A DNA stretch of 64,000 nt from Luteibacter rhizovicinus DSM 16549. GTDB taxonomy: Bacteria; Pseudomonadota; Gammaproteobacteria; Xanthomonadales; Rhodanobacteraceae. The position numbers and the translations under genes are program-made. Shown one piece after another: positions 27,298-35,349 of the stretch (its first letter is position 1; the number at the start of each line of letters is the position of its first letter). The notes beneath the pieces are model-generated. The model made no database searches and was not told the DNA's origin. It was given only the letters and a program-made list of their open reading frames with translations. The stretch spans positions 2,081,001-2,145,000 of the forward strand of contig NZ_CP017480.1 in NCBI RefSeq assembly GCF_001887595.1. The letters are read 5' to 3'.

Positions 27298-27417
27298 CGG
27301 GTCTTCCTTTACTTAGGACTTATCGCCCGATTGTAAGGGAAGGTGGTGCGCACTTCGGATGAACGGTCGCCCCGGCCCGGAATCGCCCTCGCGCCGTGGG
27401 CCCGTTAAGCTAGCGGG

Positions 27418-29052
27418 ATGCCGCCCCTCACGCCCTACGCGCGCCTCGCGCGCCCGCTCGCATGGATACTCCTCGTTGCCGCCGCCCTGTTCGGTGCCGG
27501 TTACTGGTGGACGCTCGGTCGCCCGATCCCTCTCCCTGACTCGCCGACGACGCGTATCGCCTGCGTTTCCTATGCGCCGTTCCGGCTGAAGGGCGAGAAT
27601 CCGATGGACCCCCACGCCTTCGTGTCGCGCGAGCGCGTTGAGGAGGATCTCAAAGCTCTCTCCACCCGCTTCGACTGCGTGCGCACGTATGCGATGAACC
27701 AGGGGCTCGAAGCCGTGCCGGATATCGCCGGACGCTACGGCATGAAAGTGCTGATGGGTGTGTGGCTGGGGCGCGATCCGGTTGCGAACGAAGAGCAGAT
27801 CAAGCTGGCCCTGAACGCTGCCCGGCGCGATCACGACACGCTCCGCGGCATCGTTGTCGGCAATGAAGTGCTGCTGCGCGGCGAGCTGTCGCCCAAGGCG
27901 CTGGGTGCGTATATCGCGCGGGTGAACGCGGCGACGGATGTGCCGGTGACCTACGCCGATGTCTGGGAGTTCTGGAAGAAGCATCCGGAGCTGGCCAAGG
28001 ACACCGACTACATCACGATCCACATTCTTCCGTATTGGGAAGACGAACCCGTGGCGCCGGCCGACGCCGTACACCACGTCGCCGATGTGTACCAGGCCAT
28101 GAAGAAGGAGTTCCCCGGCAAGTCGATCATGATCGGCGAAACCGGCTGGCCGAGTCAGGGCCGTACGCGTCGCGATGCGAGTGCGAGCCTGGTCAACGAG
28201 GCTCGCTACATGCGCGAGTTCCTCAACTACGCCGCCACCGTCGACATGCCGTACAACGTCATCGAAGCGTTCGACCAGCCGTGGAAGCGCGACCTCGAAG
28301 GGACCGTGGGCGGGTATTGGGGCATTTTCGATGCCGATGCCAAGCCCAAGTTCGCCATGCAGGGCCCGATCGTCGAAGAGCCGCGCTGGGCCTGGGCGAT
28401 CGGCGCCGGCGGTATCGGCGCGCTGCTGTTCCTCATCGTGGGTGCCTTCCGCCGACGCTGGCACGGGGCATCGGGCTGGATCGCGCTGATCCTCGCGGGG
28501 TTTGCCACGGGTACGGCGCTGGCGGCGCACGCGCGCCTTCTGCTTTTTACCGCCCGCAACGACGTCGAATGGGCCACGGGCGCGATCATCGCGATCCTGG
28601 CGTTGCTGACCGCGCTGTCACTATCGCGCGCCATCGCCTCGCGCCTGGCTTCGCCGGTCAATCCCGTGGCGATCGCGCCACGACCGGTCGAGCGCCGTCG
28701 TCTGGGCATCGACTGGTCGGATGCGTTCACGCCGCAACGCTTCTTCTGGATGTTCGTGCTGACGCTCTACGGCATCCTGATGGTGTTCAACGGCCGATAC
28801 CGCGATTTCCCGATCGGTCTCTTCGCCTTGCCGTGCGTCGGCTTCCTGCTGCTCGCCATCCTGCGCACGCGTGAGTACATCCTCATGCCGATGGTCGAAG
28901 AGCGATTGCTCGGCGTCTGGATGGTCGGACTCGGTGTTGCGGTCGTCGTGCAGGAGCTGGGTGCGAACGCCGTCTCCTGGGGCTGGATGCTGCTCAACCT
29001 CGCACTGGCCTTGCCCGTGCTGCTGGCGTGGTATCGGGCGAGGCGCGATTAA
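27418..29052 (+). CDS. Membrane-anchored GH17 family beta-1,3-glucanase-like protein
   Basis: In this 544-residue protein an N-terminal membrane anchor (ARPLAWILLVAAALFGAGYW) is followed by a GH17 barrel: SYAPFR, proton donor Glu150 in VVGNEVLL, and nucleophile Glu241 in IGETGWPS. From about residue 325 it has some six to eight membrane helices. GH17 enzymes hydrolyse or transfer beta-1,3-glucans. Relatives with C-terminal membrane domains are found beside family 2 glucosyltransferases that make cyclic or linear beta-glucans, but no such transferase is next to it here. Function in export or trimming of periplasmic glucan is an inference. Confidence 0.85.
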   Translation: MPPLTPYARLARPLAWILLVAAALFGAGYWWTLGRPIPLPDSPTTRIACVSYAPFRLKGENPMDPHAFVSRERVEEDLKALSTRFDCVRTYAMNQGLEAVPDIAGRYGMKVLMGVWLGRDPVANEEQIKLALNAARRDHDTLRGIVVGNEVLLRGELSPKALGAYIARVNAATDVPVTYADVWEFWKKHPELAKDTDYITIHILPYWEDEPVAPADAVHHVADVYQAMKKEFPGKSIMIGETGWPSQGRTRRDASASLVNEARYMREFLNYAATVDMPYNVIEAFDQPWKRDLEGTVGGYWGIFDADAKPKFAMQGPIVEEPRWAWAIGAGGIGALLFLIVGAFRRRWHGASGWIALILAGFATGTALAAHARLLLFTARNDVEWATGAIIAILALLTALSLSRAIASRLASPVNPVAIAPRPVERRRLGIDWSDAFTPQRFFWMFVLTLYGILMVFNGRYRDFPIGLFALPCVGFLLLAILRTREYILMPMVEERLLGVWMVGLGVAVVVQELGANAVSWGWMLLNLALALPVLLAWYRARRD

Positions 29053-29058
29053 GCCTCG

Positions 29059-29439
29059 TCAGTCGGTGACGGCGACCTGCTGCCGGTCGTACTGCACGCG
29101 GACCAGGCGCAGTACGCCGATCAGCAGCGCCAGCGCACCGCCCTCGTAGCAGTACAGCTGCAGGGCGATGACACCGGCGCAGGCGGCGAGCACGGCGGCC
29201 GCCGTGTTGCGCCAGAACAGCGCGACGAGCGCGATCAGCACGGCCGCATAGCCGTAGCCATAGCTGAGAAATCCCTGCACGACGAGCGTGCGGGTGCCGC
29301 ACCACCACGGGCCGTTCGCACCATCGCAGGCATGGGCCATGTCCGAGGGTTCGACGAAGCCGTAGCGAACCCAGGTCGCTCCGAGGGCGGCGAGGACGAT
29401 GATGGCCCAGGGCAGGGCGGCGCGCAGGCTCGGTTTCAT
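29059..29439 (-). CDS. Small hypothetical membrane protein
   Basis: The 126-residue protein has three or four hydrophobic segments (WAIIVLAALGATWVRYGF, YAAVLIALVALFW, and VLAACAGVIALQLYCYEG, which merges into a last one). Two cysteine pairs in the first loop (CDGANGPWWC) suggest a periplasmic disulfide. I do not recognise the family. It starts eight bases after the stop of the EEP gene on the same strand and is likely cotranscribed with it. Confidence 0.6.
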   Translation of the reverse strand: MKPSLRAALPWAIIVLAALGATWVRYGFVEPSDMAHACDGANGPWWCGTRTLVVQGFLSYGYGYAAVLIALVALFWRNTAAAVLAACAGVIALQLYCYEGGALALLIGVLRLVRVQYDRQQVAVTD

Positions 29440-29447
29440 GGAACGGA

Positions 29448-30260
29448 TCACCTCGGTCGGGATGCGCCGGCTGCCTCGGCAAGGGCGAGAGGCAGGCGGA
29501 TTTCGGCGGCAAGCGGCAGATGATCCGAGAAGGCGCGGGGTAATGTCCACGTGCGATCGAGCTTGATGTCCGCCGAGGTCAGGATGTGATCGAGCGCGCG
29601 GCGCGGCTTCCAGCTCGGGAAGGTGAGCGTGTGGATCGCCGGCATCTGCAACGCCGTCTTGTCGAACAGCACGCGCATCTCGGGACTGGTCGGCTCGGTG
29701 TTGAGGTCGCCCATGAGCACCGCATGCGGGTAAGGCGCCAGCAATTCGGCAATGAAGGCGAGCTGGCCCTGACGCGCCGCCGCGCCGAGCGACAAGTGGG
29801 CGACGACCATCACCAGCGCGTTGGTGCCTTCGCCAAATCTTACGAACAACGCGCCGCGACCCTTGATCCGGCCCGGTAGCGGGTAGTCGATGACTTCGGT
29901 TGGCTCGATGCGGCTGAGCAGGCCGTTTGCCGAATGCGCGACGCGAGCCATCGGCCGGTTCGGCTGGTGGCTCCAGAACGGCATGCCCGCCGCTTCGGCG
30001 ATGTAGCGTGTCTGGTTGAGGAAGCCGGAGCGCAGGCTTCCCGCGTCGGCCTCCTGCAGGCCGACCACGTCGAATTCATGAAGGAGCTCGGCCAGCGAGT
30101 CGAGATTGGCCAGCTTGGATCGGCCAGGTAACACCGCGTTGACGCTGCGCGTGACGTAGTCGCTGTAGCGCTGGACACTGGCGCCGGCGAGGATGTTGCA
30201 ACTCAGCAGGCGCAGGGTGCGCTCGGGAGCGGGAGAGGAATTCGGCGGGGAGCGGGTCAT
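29448..30260 (-). CDS. Endonuclease/exonuclease/phosphatase (EEP) family protein
   Basis: This 270-residue EEP-superfamily protein has the metal and catalytic motifs LLSCNIL, LQEAD, VVAHLSLG, LMGDLNTEP, LDHIL and SDHLPL in order. Members act on DNA, phospholipids (sphingomyelinase-like) or inositol phosphates, so the substrate cannot be stated. No signal peptide is clear. It lies between the dsbA pair and a small membrane protein, all on the minus strand. Confidence 0.85.
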   Translation of the reverse strand: MTRSPPNSSPAPERTLRLLSCNILAGASVQRYSDYVTRSVNAVLPGRSKLANLDSLAELLHEFDVVGLQEADAGSLRSGFLNQTRYIAEAAGMPFWSHQPNRPMARVAHSANGLLSRIEPTEVIDYPLPGRIKGRGALFVRFGEGTNALVMVVAHLSLGAAARQGQLAFIAELLAPYPHAVLMGDLNTEPTSPEMRVLFDKTALQMPAIHTLTFPSWKPRRALDHILTSADIKLDRTWTLPRAFSDHLPLAAEIRLPLALAEAAGASRPR

Positions 30261-30302
30261 GGTGTTTCGCGATGGTTACCACGTCGGGCCGTGACTGCCG
30301 AG

Positions 30303-30333
30303 GATGCCCCCCGCCGTGTGAACGGGGGGCATC
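30303..30333 (-). terminator. Hairpin after the dsbA genes
   Basis: Eleven-base perfect arms (gatgccccccg / cggggggcatc) around a nine-base loop, 30 bases past the stop of the first DsbA gene on the minus strand. No T-run follows, so its role as terminator is uncertain. Confidence 0.4.
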
Positions 30334-30362
30334 GGTATCGGCGTCGGCATCGACCCAAGGGC

Positions 30363-31016
30363 TTACTTGCCGCCCTTGAGTTCCTTGTCGACGAGGAACA
30401 GCGTCATGCCATTGAGTTCGTCGAAGTCCTTGAACTGCGCGGGGCGGTACTTGCCGTTGACGATGATCGACGGCGTTCCATCGACGCCCCAGTCCTTGAT
30501 CAGCTTGGTGTCGGCGATGATGCGGTCGTGCGTTTCCTTGCTGTCGGCGATGGCAAGGAACTTGGCCTTGTCGACGCCTGCGGTCTTCGCATACCAGTCG
30601 CCGAGCTCGTCGAGCGTACCCAGCGGGTAGTGCTCTTCGTGGATGGCCTTGAACAGTGCCGCATGGGTCTTCGGCAGCACGCCGAGCTTCTGCGCGGCGT
30701 AGTACGCCTGTGCGTACGGCGCCCACGCGTCGTTGAAGGCCGCGGGGATGGCATGGAACACCACGCCCTTGGGCAGCTTCTTCTGGAGGTCTTCCACCTG
30801 CGCCTCGTAATGCGCGCAATGGATGCAGCCGTACGAGAACACTTCAACGACTTCGACCTTTCCGTCCTTCGGATCGAGACGTACGGGCGCGGCAATGGTG
30901 GCGTACTGGTCGGCGGTATAGGTGGCCGCAGTCGCGGTCGCCGGATCGGCACCACCAGCCGAGCAGGCGGTGGCCAGGGTCAGGCCGACGAACAGGAACG
31001 AGAGACGCTTGAGCAT
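30363..31016 (-). CDS. dsbA: DsbA-family thiol:disulfide interchange lipoprotein (CIHC)
   Basis: The 217-residue protein has an N-terminal lipoprotein signal (LATAC, cysteine at 18) and a DsbA fold. The active site is CIHC in VFSYGCIHCAHYE, a change from the usual CPHC, with cis-proline in GVDGTPSIIVNGKY. DsbA oxidises cysteines of periplasmic proteins; a less acidic or altered redox potential is expected from the CIHC dipeptide. It is the second of a tandem pair with the gene at 31047. An outer- or inner-membrane anchored DsbA is known from Neisseria and Xanthomonadales. Confidence 0.92.
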   Translation of the reverse strand: MLKRLSFLFVGLTLATACSAGGADPATATAATYTADQYATIAAPVRLDPKDGKVEVVEVFSYGCIHCAHYEAQVEDLQKKLPKGVVFHAIPAAFNDAWAPYAQAYYAAQKLGVLPKTHAALFKAIHEEHYPLGTLDELGDWYAKTAGVDKAKFLAIADSKETHDRIIADTKLIKDWGVDGTPSIIVNGKYRPAQFKDFDELNGMTLFLVDKELKGGK

Positions 31017-31046
31017 GAAAATCTCCGGGAGGGGTCGAGAACGCGG

Positions 31047-31922
31047 TTACTTACCCGCGGCTTCCTTGCTGACGAGCCACTGCGTGAGCTCGACGGCCTG
31101 CGGATAGCCACCGGCGCTGGCAGGCGACAGGCGGTACTTGCCGTTGACGATGATCGCCGGTGTGCCATCGACCTCGTAAGCGCGCACGAGTTCATCGGCG
31201 CGCTTCATCTTCGTGTTGATCGTGAAGGAATTGGCGGTGGCGACGAAGTCCTCCGCCTTGACGCCGTACTTGGCGTAGACCTTGGCGACATCGTCGATGG
31301 TCGGCCAGGCCGACTGCGGCTTCCGGCGGTCGCCGCCGGTGTCCATGATGCTGAGCGCACCCTTGTTCACCGCATCGAACATGGCGTCGTGACCCTGCTT
31401 CTCCACGCCCAGGGCCTGGGCGGTGAGGAAGGCGCGCTGCAGCAGCGGCCAGTTTTCATCCGGTCGGAACGAGGCGGGCGTGTAGGTCATGACCACGCCA
31501 CGGGGCAGGTCCTTGGCCAACTGTTCGACCAGGCCGTTGAACTGGTAGCAGAACGGGCAGCCGTACGAAAACACTTCGGTGACTTCGATCTTGCCCGGCG
31601 TGCTGGTCGGCTGCGCGGGATCGATGCGGAAGTAGTTCTTGCCTTCGACCCATTTACCCTCATCGACGAAGGGCTTCGGCGCCGGGCGGCTCGCGTCGTC
31701 GACATCGGTTGCCGGGGCGGCGACTGGTGCGGCCACGGCGGCGGTGCCGGCAGCGGCAGGCGCGGCAGCGGTCGAAGCCGGCGTAGGCGCGGTCGCGGCG
31801 GGGGCTGCCGCGGTGGCGGCAGGCGGGGGAGTCGGGGTGGTCGCGGCGGTATCGTTGTTACCGGAGCCGCAGGCCGCCAGACCCATCAGGGCGGCGCAGA
31901 GCAGGGGAAGGCGCAGTCGCAT
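31047..31922 (-). CDS. DsbA-family lipoprotein (CPFC) with low-complexity linker
   Basis: The 291-residue protein has a lipobox LAAC (cysteine at 17). A linker of some 60 residues made almost only of Ala, Thr, Pro and Val follows, then a DsbA domain with active site CPFC (VFSYGCPFCYQFN) and cis-proline in EVDGTPAIIVNGKY. The long linker would hold the thioredoxin domain away from the membrane. It lies 30 bases upstream of the CIHC paralogue on the same strand. The two domains are clearly related, so this is a tandem duplication with diverged active sites. Confidence 0.92.
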   Translation of the reverse strand: MRLRLPLLCAALMGLAACGSGNNDTAATTPTPPPAATAAAPAATAPTPASTAAAPAAAGTAAVAAPVAAPATDVDDASRPAPKPFVDEGKWVEGKNYFRIDPAQPTSTPGKIEVTEVFSYGCPFCYQFNGLVEQLAKDLPRGVVMTYTPASFRPDENWPLLQRAFLTAQALGVEKQGHDAMFDAVNKGALSIMDTGGDRRKPQSAWPTIDDVAKVYAKYGVKAEDFVATANSFTINTKMKRADELVRAYEVDGTPAIIVNGKYRLSPASAGGYPQAVELTQWLVSKEAAGK

Positions 31923-31952
31923 CGGGGATTCCTTTTCTAACCTTCTAAACGA

Positions 31953-31976
31953 GAACGGGCCCGAAGGGGCCCGTTC
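31953..31976 (-). terminator. Hairpin between cytochrome c4 and dsbA genes
   Basis: Perfect ten-base arms (gaacgggccc / gggcccgttc) with a four-base loop, 21 bases after the cytochrome stop on the minus strand, followed by TCTCGTTT. It probably separates the cytochrome transcript from the dsbA pair. Confidence 0.55.
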
Positions 31977-31997
31977 GATCTTCCAACTTTAACGCCA

Positions 31998-32801
31998 TCA
32001 GCGTGTCGCGGGTGCGTCCGTCGCCTCGTTCGTGTGCAGGCCTTCGATATAGCTGGCCAGCGCGGCGATGTCTTTGTCGTCAAGTTTCTGCGCGATGGAC
32101 GGCATGATCTTCGCGTGCGCGTCGTCGCCCCAGGCGGTGCCGTCGTGCCAGGACTTCAGCGTGGCCTCGATGTACTTGGCGTGCTGGCTGGTCAACTGCG
32201 GGTACATGGCGCCCGGGTTGCCGCGACCGTCCGGCCCATGGCAAGCCATGCAAGCGGGAATGCCGCGTGCGGTATCGCCTTCGCGATAAAGCGTCTGGCC
32301 CTGGTCGACAAGCGCCTTGTCGGCAACGCCCGGCAGCGGCTTCTGCTTGGCGAAGTACGCGCCGATGTCGTGCATGTCCTGCGGCGTCAGCGGGGCAGCC
32401 ATACCCATCATGATCGGGTTCTGGCGCTTGCCCGCCTTGAAGTCGGTGAGCTGGCGGACGATGTACTGCTCGCTCTGGCCAGCGAGGCGCGGGTTCTGCG
32501 CGTCGGTCGAATTACCGTCCATGCCGTGGCAGGCGCCGCAGGCGGCGGCCTTGCCCTGGCCGGCGGTGGCATCGCCCGGCTTGACTGCGGCCGTCGCGTC
32601 GGCGCCCGGTGCCGCGGTGGCGGTCTCGGTGGTCGGCATGCCCGGTGTGGCCGGATCGGTCGCCGGATTCGCCCCTGGCTTCGCCGCGGTGGTCGCTGCC
32701 GCCGGCGCGGAGGCCGGTTTGGCAGGTGCTGCGGTCTGGGCCGCAGCTACATTCATGACGAGCATCGCGGTGATGGCAGCGGCGGCGTGCCGAAACTTCA
32801 T
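31998..32801 (-). CDS. Di-haem cytochrome c4
   Basis: The 267-residue protein has a signal peptide (RHAAAAITAMLVMNVAAA), an Ala/Pro/Thr-rich spacer of about 65 residues, and two c-type haem domains with CGACH and CMACH sites and distal methionine segments (IMMGMAAPL, AKIMPSIA). Cytochrome c4 carries electrons in the periplasm from the bc1 complex to terminal oxidases, which fits the aa3 oxidase cluster 10 kb away. The low-complexity spacer is longer than in typical c4 proteins. The ATG at 32801 is set by the signal peptide. Confidence 0.92.
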   Translation of the reverse strand: MKFRHAAAAITAMLVMNVAAAQTAAPAKPASAPAAATTAAKPGANPATDPATPGMPTTETATAAPGADATAAVKPGDATAGQGKAAACGACHGMDGNSTDAQNPRLAGQSEQYIVRQLTDFKAGKRQNPIMMGMAAPLTPQDMHDIGAYFAKQKPLPGVADKALVDQGQTLYREGDTARGIPACMACHGPDGRGNPGAMYPQLTSQHAKYIEATLKSWHDGTAWGDDAHAKIMPSIAQKLDDKDIAALASYIEGLHTNEATDAPATR

Positions 32802-32973
32802 AAGTCTCTCCAAGGGGGGATGCTTCCGGATCGGGCGCGCTTCCCCACGCGCCGCAACCAAAAGATTATGAGGGGCCCGGGAGAGCCGGGTCAAACCGCA
32901 TCAGCGCGCGACCGGGCGTGGTATCGCATACACTGCCCGACCATTGTTTTTCCCGCCCGGCGGGCTATCCCCC

Positions 32974-33618
32974 ATGTCTTCCAATCCGTTGAACGGCGCC
33001 ACCTTCGTCCTGGCCGCCCACGAAATCGTCCAGCTGCCCTTCGATCAGGGCGCCGAGGTGGCGTTTGCCGGGCGCTCCAACGCCGGCAAGTCGAGCGCGC
33101 TCAACGCGTTGACGGGCCATAACGCGCTGGCGCGCACGTCCAAGACGCCGGGACGCACCCAGCTGATGGTCGTGTTCGATCTGCCGCGGTTGAAAACCGA
33201 GGCTGCCGAGCCGCTCGATTGCCGGCTGGTCGATCTTCCCGGTTATGGCTACGCGAAAGTGCCCGAGGCCATGCGCAAGCACTGGCGCGGCGAGATCGAC
33301 GCCTACCTGAAGATGCGTCGCAGCCTCCGCGGCATCGTGCTGATCGTGGATATCCGGCATGAGCTGAAAGAGTTCGACGCCACGATGCTGCAGTTCTGCG
33401 CCGACACCCAGCTGCCCTGCCACGTGCTGCTGACCAAGGCCGACAAGATTTCTCGAAGCCAGGCCCAGAAGGCGCTGGATGCCATGCGCAAGCATTTCCG
33501 CGATAACAACGTGCCAGGCACGGCGCAGGTCTTCTCCTCGAGCGCCAAGACCGGCGTCGAAGAAGCCCGTGCACGGGTCATGGTACTACTGGCAACCCCG
33601 CGTCCGCACGAGCTCTGA
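32974..33618 (+). CDS. engB: Ribosome biogenesis GTP-binding protein YihA/YsxC
   Basis: This 214-residue GTPase has P-loop GRSNAGKS (residues 33-40), switch TPGRTQL, G3 DLPGYGYAKV and G4 TKADK. It helps in late assembly of the 50S subunit and is essential in many bacteria. The ATG at 32974 is preferred to a TTG ten codons upstream. It is divergent from the cytochrome c4 gene, as found in other Xanthomonadales and Pseudomonas. Confidence 0.95.
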   Translation: MSSNPLNGATFVLAAHEIVQLPFDQGAEVAFAGRSNAGKSSALNALTGHNALARTSKTPGRTQLMVVFDLPRLKTEAAEPLDCRLVDLPGYGYAKVPEAMRKHWRGEIDAYLKMRRSLRGIVLIVDIRHELKEFDATMLQFCADTQLPCHVLLTKADKISRSQAQKALDAMRKHFRDNNVPGTAQVFSSSAKTGVEEARARVMVLLATPRPHEL

Positions 33619-33648
33619 CGGCCGGATATCGGCTCGGACAACCCTGGC

Positions 33649-34137
33649 TCAGGCCAGGGTCTCCATGAACACGCGGCAGAGTGCTTCCATGCCCTTGCGG
33701 TCTTCGTCGTCGAAGCGTGCGACGGACGGGCTGTCCACGTCCCACACGCCGAGCAGGCTGCCGTCGGCCTTGACCAGGGGCACCACGATTTCCGAATTGG
33801 AGGCGGCGTCGCAGGCGATGTGGCCGTCGAACTCGTGCACGTCCCGGATCAGCTGTGTCTCACGCGTTTGCGCGGCGGTGCCACACACGCCACGCCCGAT
33901 GGCGATGCGAATGCAGGCCGGCTTGCCCTGGAACGGACCGACGACCAGTTCCTTGCCGTCGAACAGATAGAAGCCCGCCCAGTTGATGTCGGGCACGGCG
34001 TCGAAGACCAGGGCCGCGAAATTCGCCGCATTGGCGATCATGTCCGGTTCGCCGGCGAGCAGCCCGCGGGCCTGGGTGACCAGCTCGGCGTACAGCGTGG
34101 CTTTGTCGTCGGTGGCGATGGCCTTGGCTTCGAACAT
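33649..34137 (-). CDS. msrC: Free methionine-(R)-sulfoxide reductase (GAF domain)
   Basis: This 162-residue GAF-domain protein reduces free methionine-R-sulfoxide and uses thioredoxin. The three cysteines of the family are present at 75 (GKPACIRI), 85 (GRGVCGTA) and 109 (HIACDAAS), equally spaced as Cys84, 94 and 118 of the E. coli enzyme. The end of the fold (SEIVVPLV, LGVWDVDSP) is intact. It acts in the cytoplasm against oxidative damage. It is divergent from bioD. Confidence 0.92.
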   Translation of the reverse strand: MFEAKAIATDDKATLYAELVTQARGLLAGEPDMIANAANFAALVFDAVPDINWAGFYLFDGKELVVGPFQGKPACIRIAIGRGVCGTAAQTRETQLIRDVHEFDGHIACDAASNSEIVVPLVKADGSLLGVWDVDSPSVARFDDEDRKGMEALCRVFMETLA

Positions 34138-34212
34138 GGCGGGTTCCGGTGAATTCGGTATCTGTGACCGTGTATGGTGCCACGTCCCCGTCCCCGCAAG
34201 GCTCCAGGCCTC

Positions 34213-34884
34213 ATGTCACGACACTTCTTCGTGGCCGGTACCGATACCGGCATCGGCAAGACGCACGGCGCACAAACCCTCGTCTACGCGTTCCGCGAGA
34301 CCGGTCAACGCGTCGCAGGCATGAAGCCGGTTGCCAGTGGCTCGGCCCGGCAGCCGGATGGGCTGCGCAACCAGGATGCCCTCGACCTGCAGGCCGCCAG
34401 CTCGCCCCGGCCGCCCTACGAATGGGTCAACCCGATCGCGCTGGAGGAGGCGGTAGCGCCCCATCTGGCCGCGGCCCGGGCGGGGCAGCCCATCGCGTGG
34501 CCGCCCCTCGACGCCGGCTTCGCCGCACTCGCCCGCGACTACGACCGCGTCATCGTCGAGGGCGTCGGTGGCTGGATGGTGCCGTTGGCCGAAGGCATGT
34601 CCACCGAAGACATCCCTCGTCGGTGGGATCTCCCGGTGATCCTCGTGGTCGGTATTCGCCTGGGCTGTATCAGCCATGCGCGGCTCACGGCGCGCGCCAT
34701 CCAGGCGGACGGCTGCGTGCTCGCCGGGTGGATCGCCAACATCGTCGAGTCGGACATGCCACTGCGCGAGAAGAACATCGCCACCTTGCGTGAACTGATG
34801 CCCGCGCCCTGCCTTGGCGTGCTTCCACACCGGGTGGCGCCGCGAGACGCGGCACTCCTGCTCGACCTCGACCTGCTCGGCTGA
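34213..34884 (+). CDS. bioD: ATP-dependent dethiobiotin synthetase
   Basis: The 223-residue enzyme starts MSRHFFVAGTDTGIGKT with the P-loop, then MKPVASG and VEGVGGWMVPL, all family markers. It closes the ureido ring of dethiobiotin from diaminopelargonate, CO2 and ATP. No other biotin gene is in the window, so it is a lone bio gene here; the remaining steps must be encoded elsewhere. The start at 34213 is conserved. Confidence 0.94.
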   Translation: MSRHFFVAGTDTGIGKTHGAQTLVYAFRETGQRVAGMKPVASGSARQPDGLRNQDALDLQAASSPRPPYEWVNPIALEEAVAPHLAAARAGQPIAWPPLDAGFAALARDYDRVIVEGVGGWMVPLAEGMSTEDIPRRWDLPVILVVGIRLGCISHARLTARAIQADGCVLAGWIANIVESDMPLREKNIATLRELMPAPCLGVLPHRVAPRDAALLLDLDLLG

Positions 34885-34920
34885 CGGTACATTCACGTCC
34901 ACCGGCTTAACTAAGACGCC

Positions 34921-35256
34921 ATGACGACCTATTTCCTCTCCGTAAAAGACATGAGCAAGGCCAGAGGCCCCGATCCCGAGCTTTCCTTCGAAGGCATCGG
35001 GCCGGACAAGCTGGCCGCCGACATCGCCGATGCCATGCGCAGCGACGGCCTGTTCCAGCGCTGGCGCGCCAAACAGGCCGAACCGGATGAGGTCGATCCG
35101 AGCCTGGGCGTCACCGACGGAAGCGCCTCCGCGAAGGGCGAGCTTTCCAACGACCGCACCGACGTGCAGCTCACCACGAGCCTGCCGATGCGTATCGTCA
35201 AGCATCGGCTGAACCTGCTGATCGGCTCGAGCTGGGAGCTGCGCGACACCCGCTGA
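34921..35256 (+). CDS. Conserved hypothetical protein
   Basis: The 111-residue soluble protein starts MTTYFLSVKDMSKARGPDPE. It has an acidic helical middle (DKLAADIADAMRSDGLFQRW) and a basic end (IVKHRLNLLIGSSWELR). I recognise no domain. It lies 36 bases after bioD on the same strand and could be cotranscribed. Codon use is like that of its neighbours, so it is probably a real gene. Confidence 0.6.
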   Translation: MTTYFLSVKDMSKARGPDPELSFEGIGPDKLAADIADAMRSDGLFQRWRAKQAEPDEVDPSLGVTDGSASAKGELSNDRTDVQLTTSLPMRIVKHRLNLLIGSSWELRDTR

Positions 35257-35349
35257 CCCCGGTACCGTCCCCTGACCGATGGCGGTTGTCCTCGGTGGCC
35301 CCGCGCCACTAGAGTCGACGCTTTGCCCACCGTCAGGGATTTGTTGCCC

